This document shows, piece after piece, positions 52,562-61,100 of a stretch of DNA of 64,000 nt. A program made the translations under genes and the position numbers. A model generated the notes under the pieces. It did no database searches. It saw only the letters and a list, made by a program, of their open reading frames with translations, and was not told the origin of the DNA. Source of the stretch: Nocardiopsis gilva YIM 90087 (GTDB lineage: Bacteria > Actinomycetota > Actinomycetes > Streptosporangiales > Streptosporangiaceae). Position 1 is the stretch's first letter, and every line of letters starts with the position of its first letter. Where the stretch lies: assembly GCF_002263495.1 (NCBI RefSeq), contig NZ_CP022753.1:2480001-2544000 (forward strand), written 5' to 3'.

Positions 52562-53467
52562 CTAGGCGGCAGTGCCCGGGGTGTCCGGCTTGACCGCCTT
52601 CGGCGTCGACGACTCGCGTGCGGACTCCTGCGCCTCGGCCTGCGCCTTGGCCTTCTTCTCCTTCTCGGCCTTCTTGGCCGCCTTGCGCTCGGCACGCTCG
52701 GCCTTGCGCTGGGCGCGGCGTTCGGCGCGTTCGGCCTTCTTCCGCTCGCGCTCGGTGGCGTGCTGCTCCTTGCGCTCCTCCTTGGCGGCGGCCTCCAGCT
52801 CGGTCTTGACCGACTGCGCGTAGCGGTCGACGTACTCCTGGCCGGAAAGCTCCATGAGCGCGTACATGATCTCGTCGGTGACGGCCCGCAGCACCCGCGG
52901 GTCCTTCTCCATGCCGTAGTAGCGGGAGAAGTCCAGGGGCTTGCCGAACTTCACCTTGGGGCGGATACCCAGCTTCGGGATGGTGCGGCCGGGCGGCATG
53001 ATCTTGTCGACATTGATCATCGCCATGGGGATGACCGGCGCCTTGGACTCCAGCACGATCCGGGCCACGCCGGTGCGTCCGCGGTACAGCTTGCCGTCGG
53101 GGGAGCGGGTGCCCTCGGGGTAGATGCCGAGCAGATGGCCCTGCTTGAGCACCTTCAGGCCGGTGCGCAGCGCGGCCTCACTGGCCTTGCCGCCGGACCG
53201 GTCGATCGGGATCTGCCCCACGCCGCTGAAGAAGAGGCGGCTGATGAGGCCCTTCGGGCCGGTGCCGGTGAAGTACTCGGCCTTCGCCAGGAAGGTGATC
53301 TTGCGCGGCAGCGGCAGCGGGCCGAAGAAGTGGTCGGAGAAGGACAGGTGGTTGCCGACCAGGACCGCAGGGCCGTACCTGGGCACGTGCTCCACCCCTT
53401 CGGCGCGCGGTTGCCACAGCACCGCCAGCACCGGACCCAGGACCGCCTTGACAATCCAGTAGAACAC
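52562..53467 (-). CDS. 1-acyl-sn-glycerol-3-phosphate acyltransferase with basic tail
   Basis: A 301-residue PlsC-type acyltransferase for phosphatidic acid synthesis. The catalytic HX4D is H40/D45 in GNHLSFSD, and the substrate motif YPEGTRSPDG is at 116-125. An N-terminal hydrophobic segment anchors it. From about residue 215 on, the tail is an unbroken Lys/Arg/Glu/Ala helix (ERKKAERAERRAQRKAERAE), probably membrane-surface or nucleic-acid facing. Start GTG 53467. Confidence 0.92.
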   Translation of the reverse strand: MFYWIVKAVLGPVLAVLWQPRAEGVEHVPRYGPAVLVGNHLSFSDHFFGPLPLPRKITFLAKAEYFTGTGPKGLISRLFFSGVGQIPIDRSGGKASEAALRTGLKVLKQGHLLGIYPEGTRSPDGKLYRGRTGVARIVLESKAPVIPMAMINVDKIMPPGRTIPKLGIRPKVKFGKPLDFSRYYGMEKDPRVLRAVTDEIMYALMELSGQEYVDRYAQSVKTELEAAAKEERKEQHATERERKKAERAERRAQRKAERAERKAAKKAEKEKKAKAQAEAQESARESSTPKAVKPDTPGTAA

Positions 53468-53765
53468 CGAGTTTCACCCCCGCACCCGCGGGGAGCGTCC
53501 GACCTGCTTCGCCACGTTCGCCTTCCCGCATTCACGAACAATCGACGTTATCTTCGCATCGCTTGGGACCGACTACCAATGTCGGAGTAAGTTACCCACA
53601 AGTAGGAGAGAAACGTCCCGATCCATCCCGCTATGCAACCATCTCACGTGGCAGGACCGCTCCTACCGGGGCGGCGGGGTTCCGGGCGCCCGGCCCCTGG
53701 GTTAGTTTCATAGACCTGATACCTGATCCGCCGCACGGCCGAGACGAGGAAGTCAAGGAGATCCC

Positions 53766-54533
53766 ATGTCACTACTGCCCGGCGCCGAACCGTACCACCG
53801 CGGTGGCGGGGGTGTCGGCGTGCTGTTGTGCCACGGGTTCACCGGGACGCCGCAGGCGATGCGGCCCTGGGGGGAGTACCTCGCCGGCGCAGGGCTGACG
53901 GTGGACGTGCCCCGCCTGCCCGGACACGGGACGACCTGGCAGGACATGGCGACGACGACTAGCGACGACTGGCTTGGCGTGGTCGAGGAGGCGCTGGTCA
54001 AGCTGCACGCCGAGTGCACGCGGGTCTTCGTCATGGGGATGTCCATGGGCGGCTGCCTGGCGCTCCGGCTCGCCGAGCTCCACCCGGACAAGGTAAGCGG
54101 TGTGGTCGTGGTCAACCCCTCCCTCGCCCTGGAGGACTGGAAGCTGTTCGTCGCGCCCTACATCAAGCGGCTCATCCCCACGACCCCGGGCATCGCCTCC
54201 GACATCAAGAAGCCCGGCGCCGTGGAGATCGGCTACGACGACATCCCCACGGCCGCCGCCGCGACCCTGCCGAAGCTGTGGCGCGCCACCCGCCGCGGCA
54301 TGTCCAGGCTCACCGCGCCGGTTCTCGTCTACCGGAGTCACGAAGACCATGTCGTTGGACCGAAGAGTCTGCGTATCCTCACGAGTGAGGCGGTGAACGC
54401 TCAACTGACCGTGCACGCGTTGGAAAACAGCTACCACGTCGCGACCCTGGACAACGACGCCGAGACCATCTTCGAGGGAAGCCTCGCGTTCGTGCGCGAA
54501 CACGGCGGAAGCGGGGAAGGAATGGACCGATGA
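53766..54533 (+). CDS. Alpha/beta hydrolase, carboxylesterase/monoacylglycerol lipase-like
   Basis: A 255-residue serine esterase of the Est30 group. The oxyanion HGFTGTP starts near 23, the nucleophile is S93 in MGMSMGG, and the Asp and His are in YRSHEDHVVG and NSYHVATLD. It lacks a signal peptide. AAGGAGATCCC precedes ATG 53766. It overlaps the next gene by ATGA, so membrane lipid or envelope roles may be linked. Confidence 0.9.
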   Translation: MSLLPGAEPYHRGGGGVGVLLCHGFTGTPQAMRPWGEYLAGAGLTVDVPRLPGHGTTWQDMATTTSDDWLGVVEEALVKLHAECTRVFVMGMSMGGCLALRLAELHPDKVSGVVVVNPSLALEDWKLFVAPYIKRLIPTTPGIASDIKKPGAVEIGYDDIPTAAAATLPKLWRATRRGMSRLTAPVLVYRSHEDHVVGPKSLRILTSEAVNAQLTVHALENSYHVATLDNDAETIFEGSLAFVREHGGSGEGMDR

Positions 54534-55495
54534 CGCAACGCCGGGGGAACGGCCTGCTCGCGGACACCTACGTTCCGCTGATCCTGCTGCCTCCGGCCAC
54601 GGCCGACCGCATGCTCGACGCGTTGCGTCGCTCCGGCATCGCCGCCTACGCCCTGCCGCTCGACGACGAGGTGCAGGCGACCGCGGCCATCGCCGTCGAG
54701 GACCCGCCCACCGACCACCTGTACGTCGACGCCGAGGAGCGCGAGGCGGCCGCCGCGATCCTCCGCCGTGAGCTCCCGGAGCTGGGGGAGCGCGCGCTCG
54801 GCGGCGGCGCGGCCGAGACGGCGGCCGAAGCCGCGGGAGCGCAGCCCCGCGCGCCGGATACGCCCGGTGCGGAGACCGCGGACGACCCCGAGACCGATAC
54901 TCCGGCGTCATCGAGCGAGAGCGCGCGCTCTGACCCAGGGGCCGCCGATTCCACCGCCTCCCCCGCTTCTTCGCCGTCCTCCTCGGACGCCGACGACGCG
55001 GACGTCTGGGCCGACCTGGTGGCGCGCTTCTACGAGAGCGGCGGCCCCCCGGCCGGCGACATCCACTGGCCCGACGCGGAGAACCTCAGCGTCCGCGAAC
55101 CGGCCGACCGCCCCGACGACACGGCCGACCGGCCGAGCGGCGACGGCGACCCCTCCGGTATCGGCGACGGCCCCGTGGCCGAGGGCGTCGACAGCGACGG
55201 GGGCGGCGCGGGACGCCGTTACGGGCGCGGCGACGACTCCGACCCCACCGACCACTACGTGCCACCGCCCCCGCCGCCCTTTCCCCGAGGCGACCTGACC
55301 AGCCGCCTGTCCTGGGGCGGTCTGTTCGGCGGCCCGCTGCTGCTGCTCGGATCGATGCTCCTGGGCATCCGGCTCCCGGGGTGGCTCGCCTTCTGCGCCG
55401 TCGCCGCCTTCATCGCGGGATTCGTCGTCCTCGTCGTCCGGATGAGCGACCGCCCCTCCGGTGGAAACGGACCGGACGACGGAGCCGTAGTCTGA
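54530..55495 (+). CDS. Conserved membrane protein with acidic low-complexity middle
   Basis: A 321-residue protein. The N-terminal ~85 residues form a small alpha/beta domain (TYVPLILLPPATADRMLDAL) resembling the DUF2007-like signal-transducing fold. A long Asp/Ser/Pro/Ala-rich disordered stretch (85-235) contains VWADLVARFYESGG. The C-terminus has a Pro run, RGDLTSRLSWGGLFGG, and two membrane helices (about 263-283 and 285-305). The function is unknown. It overlaps the esterase (ATGA) and precedes macS by four bases. Confidence 0.78.
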   Translation: MTQRRGNGLLADTYVPLILLPPATADRMLDALRRSGIAAYALPLDDEVQATAAIAVEDPPTDHLYVDAEEREAAAAILRRELPELGERALGGGAAETAAEAAGAQPRAPDTPGAETADDPETDTPASSSESARSDPGAADSTASPASSPSSSDADDADVWADLVARFYESGGPPAGDIHWPDAENLSVREPADRPDDTADRPSGDGDPSGIGDGPVAEGVDSDGGGAGRRYGRGDDSDPTDHYVPPPPPPFPRGDLTSRLSWGGLFGGPLLLLGSMLLGIRLPGWLAFCAVAAFIAGFVVLVVRMSDRPSGGNGPDDGAVV

Positions 55496-55499
55496 CGCC

Positions 55500-56744
55500 G
55501 TGACCTTCCGGCCGCCGAGGATCCCCCGCTCCCTGCCCTCGCTGCCCTCCCCGTCGACCTTCCCGACGTCCGGGCGCACGACCCCGGCCATGGGCTACGA
55601 GGCGCCGATCTGGCGTGCCATCAGCGCCTTCCGCATCGCGTCCCTCCTCTACGCTCTGGTACTCATCGTGCAGCACCACGCGCTGCTGGCGCGCCCGTGG
55701 CTGGCGTGGACGGTGTTCGCGACGATGGTCGCCTGGACGGCCGTGGCCGGATACGCCTACGCCGTCGATCAGCACCGGCACTGGCGCCTGGTGCTCGTCG
55801 ACCTCGCCGTCACCTTCGCCTGCCAGGCCGCCACCATGTTCGCCGCCTCGCCCGGCTACCTCCGCATGGCGCCCCCACTCACCGCGACGTGGTTCGGTGG
55901 CGCCGCCTTGGCCGCCGCTGTGATCGGCGGGCGGCGCTGGGCGCTCATCATCCCGGTGGGCTACGGCATCGTCGACATCACCGTCCGGGTCAAGCTCGGG
56001 CTCGACATCACGGCGGCGACACCGCGCGGAATGGTGCTGCTCATCCTCGCCGGGTTCGCCGTCGGCTACATGACCCACATCGCGCAGGCGGCGGAACGGC
56101 GCTTCGCCGCTGCCGTGGAGCTGGAGGCGCGGACGCGGGAGCGCGAGCGGCTCGCCCGGTCCATCCACGATTCCGTGCTGCAGGTGCTGGCCATCGTCCA
56201 GCGGCGCGGCACGGAGCTGGGCGGTGAGGCGGCCGACCTCGGGCGGCTCGCGGGCGAGCAGGAGGCCAAGCTCCGCGCCCTGATCGGCGTGCAGGCGCAG
56301 GCCGAACGGACCCCGGTGGACGCGGCGGCGGACGTGTCGGCCGCGGACGCGGAGGAGGGCCGGGCCGACCTCAGCGCCCGGCTCGGCGTCCTGGCCTGCG
56401 CGCGTGTCACCGTCTCCGCGCCGGCGCTACCAGTGCCGCTGGCACAGCACGCGGTGGACGAGGTCGACGCCGCCGTCCAGGCGGCCCTGGCCAACGTCGA
56501 GCGGCACTGCCCCGCGGAGACGCGGGTCTGGCTGCTGGTCGAGGACGAGGAGGACACCGTCACCGTGACGGTCCGCGACGACGGTCCCGGCATGGACGAG
56601 AGCCGAATCGCCGAGGCCGCCTCCGACGGCCGTCTCGGCATCGCCCAGTCCATCCAGGGCCGCATCCGCGACCTCGGCGGGGAGACCGCGATCTTCACCG
56701 CTCCGGGGGAGGGGACCGAAGTCGAGATGCGCGTGCCGCGATGA
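55500..56744 (+). CDS. macS: MacS family sensor histidine kinase
   Basis: A 414-residue membrane sensor kinase. Five or six membrane helices occupy about 40-195. The dimerisation motif ARSIHDSVLQVLAIV (H223) places it in the NarL-type HPK7 class, and the ATPase domain has VRDDGPGMDE and GEGTEVEMRV. Streptomyces MacS acts with the response regulator MacR on development and antibiotic genes. Here the gene downstream is an unrelated - strand gene, and no response regulator of this class is in the window. Start GTG 55500. Confidence 0.88.
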   Translation: MTFRPPRIPRSLPSLPSPSTFPTSGRTTPAMGYEAPIWRAISAFRIASLLYALVLIVQHHALLARPWLAWTVFATMVAWTAVAGYAYAVDQHRHWRLVLVDLAVTFACQAATMFAASPGYLRMAPPLTATWFGGAALAAAVIGGRRWALIIPVGYGIVDITVRVKLGLDITAATPRGMVLLILAGFAVGYMTHIAQAAERRFAAAVELEARTRERERLARSIHDSVLQVLAIVQRRGTELGGEAADLGRLAGEQEAKLRALIGVQAQAERTPVDAAADVSAADAEEGRADLSARLGVLACARVTVSAPALPVPLAQHAVDEVDAAVQAALANVERHCPAETRVWLLVEDEEDTVTVTVRDDGPGMDESRIAEAASDGRLGIAQSIQGRIRDLGGETAIFTAPGEGTEVEMRVPR

Positions 56745-57150
56745 ACCCGCTGCCCTGAAGCTCGAGCAGCCCGGCGATCAGCGGAACGGTCCACCAGACC
56801 TGGTAGAGGAATACGGAGCCGGTGCTGCTCCACGGCAGCGACCCCAGGGCCGCGCCGATCAGCACGCCGATATAGGCGGCATGCCACCCGCGGGAAATCG
56901 ACGGAACCGTGGGAATGGCGCGCCGGAGTAGGCCGAATGCGAGGAGGGCGACCCCGAGGCCCCACACGGTCAGAAAGATCCGGTGCTGGACGGGGTCGAT
57001 GGTGGCAATCGCGGAAATGGGCAGGTCCCATCCGGTGCGAAACAGGAATGCGCCGGTCACCAGTACGGCTCCGGCGGTCGCGGCGATGGCCGGGTTGGGA
57101 GAACGCGCGGGTGGCAGCGCTGTTCTCGGGCCGGTGGGGTGCTGGTCCAT
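56695..57150 (-). CDS. Small polytopic membrane protein, 3' end overlaps macS
   Basis: A 151-residue protein with four predicted membrane helices (about 22-42, 54-72, 86-104, 114-132) and no recognised family. I prefer ATG 57150 (MDQHPTGPRTALPP); the frame is open for 23 codons upstream. Its last 50 bases overlap the 3' end of macS on the opposite strand, which is unusual for conserved neighbours. It may mark the left edge of an inserted region. Its local composition is less GC-rich than macS. Confidence 0.6.
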   Translation of the reverse strand: MDQHPTGPRTALPPARSPNPAIAATAGAVLVTGAFLFRTGWDLPISAIATIDPVQHRIFLTVWGLGVALLAFGLLRRAIPTVPSISRGWHAAYIGVLIGAALGSLPWSSTGSVFLYQVWWTVPLIAGLLELQGSGFIAARASRLRSPPPER

Positions 57151-57370
57151 GCCTGCTCCGGGCGGTGCGGTGGGTGTCTGATCCGCACCGAGATTAGAGC
57201 GTGGTATTTCCGAAGTCAACGACGTTGAGTTTCACGGAGAAAATGCCGTGGTCGCGGTCGGCGCCGCCCGGTCGGTGGAACATTGAATTACCACCCCCGC
57301 TTATGCCATGAATGGCGGGATCCGGGCCCGCAGAGCGATCATGATTTCGGGTGTGTGTCGCCGTTTGTCG

Positions 57371-58015
57371 CTATTTCCCCGGTGGCGGCGGGAAGAGGGG
57401 CATCATGACATCGTCGACGATTCCGGTGACCACCTCGTCGGGGATCGGCGCACCATTGAAGAGGAAGTGGTAGCGCAGCAACGCCAGACCGGCCTCCAAC
57501 CGGCGCTCGGTGAGCGCGGCGGGGTCGACCTCGTCGCGATCGACGGCCTGGGACACGACGTCGTACATCATCCGCATGGTCCGACCGCCGGAGTACTCGC
57601 GCACCTCGGCCATCCGGCCCGGCGAGGCCAGCATGTCGCCGAGCAGGCCACGCAACGCCTCGCCCATCGGCCCCGCGAGCACGCGGGAGGTCTCGGTGAG
57701 GACGGTGACGAAGTCCCCCCGCAGGCTTCCCGTGTTCGGCGGGGTGGCGTAGGTCGACAGGGCATGGTGGGCGGCGTCCAGGACCAGCTCGGCCCGGCCG
57801 GGCCACCGGCGGTACAGCGAGGCCTTGCTCGCCTGGGCGCGTTCGGCGACCCCCTCCATCGTGAACCGCGCGTATCCGACCTCCGTCAGCTCGTCGAGCG
57901 CGGCCCGGAGGATGGCCGCGTTCAGGGCCGCCCCGCGTCTGCGCGGCAGCTTGCGGTGGTCCATCACCGGCTCCTCCGGGGTTCCGGTGGCGGCGTCGTT
58001 CGACACGGCGGACAT
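57371..58015 (-). CDS. TetR/AcrR family transcriptional regulator
   Basis: A 214-residue repressor. The HTH occupies about residues 28-75 (AILRAALDELTEVGYARFTMEGVAERAQASKASLYRRW in full; recognition helix SKASLYRRW). The ligand domain ends with a Pro-rich tail. Start ATG 58015 follows GAAAGGG. It lies on the same strand downstream of the exporter/phosphotransferase gene. The paired 22-bp repeats ahead of that gene are candidate targets. Confidence 0.9.
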   Translation of the reverse strand: MSAVSNDAATGTPEEPVMDHRKLPRRRGAALNAAILRAALDELTEVGYARFTMEGVAERAQASKASLYRRWPGRAELVLDAAHHALSTYATPPNTGSLRGDFVTVLTETSRVLAGPMGEALRGLLGDMLASPGRMAEVREYSGGRTMRMMYDVVSQAVDRDEVDPAALTERRLEAGLALLRYHFLFNGAPIPDEVVTGIVDDVMMPLFPPPPGK

Positions 58016-58091
58016 GACCCTTTCTCTGTTTCTCTGCGCGGCTGAGTTCGGTCGCCGATGACCGGATGACTCGGCTGACGGCGTGCGGGCG

Positions 58092-58127
58092 TCGGCGGGT
58101 GGCAGGTGACCACCTGCCACCCGCCGA
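58092..58127 (-). terminator. Terminator after the exporter/phosphotransferase gene
   Basis: Perfect 17-bp arms 58092-58108 and 58111-58127, starting two bases after the stop codon. There is no U-tract. Confidence 0.7.
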
Positions 58128-58129
58128 TT

Positions 58130-61100
58130 CTAGGAAGGCCCACCTTCGGTCCCGCCCTTCGCCGCGGGGACAGCGGTCGCACCCGGGGCGTCCTGGGCCG
58201 CACTCACCTCGCCGACATCACCGTCGACCGTGACGATCCGCCCGCTGGTCAACTCGGTGGTCGCCACCCCCGTGCCCATGACCGCCGGGATGCCGTACTC
58301 GCGCGCGACGATCGCCGCGTGGGACCCGGCGCCGCCGCTGTCGACCACGACGGCGGCCGCCCGCTGGAACAGCGGCGTCCACGCGGGGTTGGTGTAGGGG
58401 CAGACGAGGATGTCGCCGCGGCGCAGCTCACCGAACTCGGCCGGGTCGCGGATCACCCGCGCCGGACCGGTGGCCCGGCCCCCACTCGCCGGCGTTCCGG
58501 AGACCAGCGCGTCGCCGCCCTCGGGCGGGCGCGGGAAGATCGCGGTGGGATCGATCAGCCGGACTCCGGCCAGCTCGTCACGCTTGGCCGCGCGCCGCAG
58601 CGCGGTGGCGCGCAGCGCCTCGGCCTGCTCCGGGGGCAGTCCGGGCACGTCGGCGATGCTCTCCAGCTCCTCGAAGCGCAGGTGGAACACGTCGCCGGGC
58701 GTGCGCAGGACACCGGCGTCGCGCAGCCGCCGCCCCATCTCCATCAGTGAGCGCCGGAGGGGCGGCATCGACCGGGTGAAGTAGAAGTGGGTGTCCTCGC
58801 GGAGCGCCATGCCGACGCGCGCCGCCTCCACCCGGCGCATCATCCGCGCCCGCCGACCCGCCCGACGCAGACGCGGGTGGGCCAGCAGCCGCTCCTCGGC
58901 CGCCCGGGAGCGGTCGCCGGGGGCGGCGCCGGCGGTGTCCTGGTCGAGGAGCATCCTGATCAGGCCGAGGACGGTCGCAGGAGACTCGATCCACGTGGGC
59001 GGCGAGATGAGGATGGGGCTGGCCGTCTCCCGGTGCCCGTACTCCGCCAGGAACGCGCGGAAGTCGGCACGGAACCGCGCGAGGTCCGGGTCGTCCGGTG
59101 CCTCGGTGTGTTCGTACTCCGTCGCGGGTGCCGTCGTTCCGGCGACCAGTTCCGCGAGTTCGTCCGGGTCGAGCCGGGCGAAGTCCGCGTACAACCGGGG
59201 GGACCGGCGCACCTGCTCGGCCAGTGCCTCCAGCGCCCGGTTGCAGTCGGTCGTGCGCGTGGGCGCGATGAGCAGATCGGCCATGAGGGTGGTGAGACCG
59301 AGCCGGGCCAGAGCCAGGCGCAGGCGAAGCAGGGCCACGAGGGCCGCCGGAAGATAGTCGACGCGCAGGTCGGTGACCTCGCCGAGCAGGTCCATCGCCG
59401 TGCGCGGCACGCGAAGCAGCTCCGCCCAGGTAAGCGCCTCCAGGTCGCGGTCGTTCAGCTCGTCGATCCCGCGCTCGAACGCGAGGAAGCGGGCGTCGTT
59501 CGTCCAACGGGCCGGGTCGTGGCGCCGGGCCCGCGCGGCGATGCTGAACGGGGCGGCCAGCACCTTCAGTGTCGGGCGGGGCATCGGCGGAATGTACCGG
59601 GTGACGACGCCGTCCTCCTCGGGGAAGCTCTTCGGCAGATCCGCGCGGATGCCGACGCTGGCCATCATGACGGCGACCATCTTCACCGGACCGTGGGCCA
59701 GCCACGTCGTCATGTCGAGCGGGTAGGGCCGCTGGGTCGCGTAGTCCATCACCATCGAGCCGATCCTGCGCTGGACGGGGTTCAGCCGGACCGGCGGCGG
59801 GGGGACGGCCGTCATCGGGCGTGCTTGGAGCAGGCGGACCTCGCCATCGGCATAGGCCCACTCCATGTCCTGGGGGCGGCCGAAGTGCGCGGCGACACGA
59901 GTGCCGAGGGAGGCCAGCTCGCGTAGCACCGGAGCGGGCAGCTGGGGTTTGTCGGGCGGCGGCGCCGGCTCCGAACCGTGGGTGACGCCCCCGTCGGCCG
60001 TGCCGTGGATGACAACCTCGCGCCGTCCGCCCCGCCACTCCTTGAGCTTGCCGCTGGTGTCCAGCACGTAGTGGTCGGGGGTGACCAGCCCGGAGACGAC
60101 CGCCTCGCCGAGCCCGCTGCTCGCGTCGATCACGACTTCGCCGCGGTCGCCGGTGACCGGGTTCGCGCTGAACATCACCCCCGCGCTCTCGGCCTCCACC
60201 ATGCTCTGCACGACCACGGCGATGCTCACCTCGCCGGAGTCGATGCCCCGGTGGCGGCGGTAGGCGATGGCCCGGTCGGTCCACAGCGACGCCCAGCAGC
60301 GGGCGACCGCGTCGATGACCGCCCGTTCACCGATGATGTTGAGGTAGGTGTCCTGCTGCCCGGCGAACGCGGCACCGGGCAGGTCCTCGGCGGTCGCGCT
60401 GGAGCGCACCGCGACCGGCCCGCCGCCCAGCTCGGCGTAGGCGTCGGCGATCGCCGCGCGGATGTCATCGGGCACGGCGGCGGCGTCGAAGGCCGCGCGG
60501 AGCGCCGCGCCGTCGGTGGCCGGGGCCGTGTCGCCGCCCGCGTCGGTAGCGCGCAGCCCCGCCACGTGCTCGGCGATCCGCTCGGCCAGGTCGGTGCGCT
60601 CGACGGCCGCGGTGTAGGCGTCGGTGGTGACGATGAACCCGCCGGGCACCAGGAATCCGTTGCGGACGAGTTCGCCCAGGTTGGCGCCCTTGCCTCCGGC
60701 GCGGTCGAGGTCGTCGCGCCCGAAGGCGTCGATCGGTGCCGCGAACCGCTGGGCTGGTCCTCGGTCGGTCATGCGGGGTGCCTCCTTAGTGATCCTTCCC
60801 CGAGGGGAGGGGGCGGTCTCGATGTGGGCGGTCGTGCGCAGGGGACGGGCGGGGAGCGCGAGGGCGAGGACGAACGCGAGGAGGAGCAGTGGGGCGGTGA
60901 GCCCGAAGACCGGCGGCACGGCGTCCCCGAAGGCCTGGGCGACCGCGTCGCGCACCGGCCCGGGGAGGTCGGCGATGGCCTGCGGGGTGAGGGAGCCCGC
61001 GCCGCCGTTGCCATCCAGAACGGTTCCGGCGCCAGTGGGAAGGCGCTCGGTGAAGCGGAGCGTGATCAGCGCGCCGATCGCCGCGACGCCGACCGAACTG

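Noticed and set aside
53478-53494. A third CCCCGC-N4-GCGGGGA hairpin resembling the CRISPR-like repeat core
   Set aside because: Only the palindromic core matches; the flanks and the 4-base loop differ from the units at 13141-13250. In such GC-rich DNA this may be chance.
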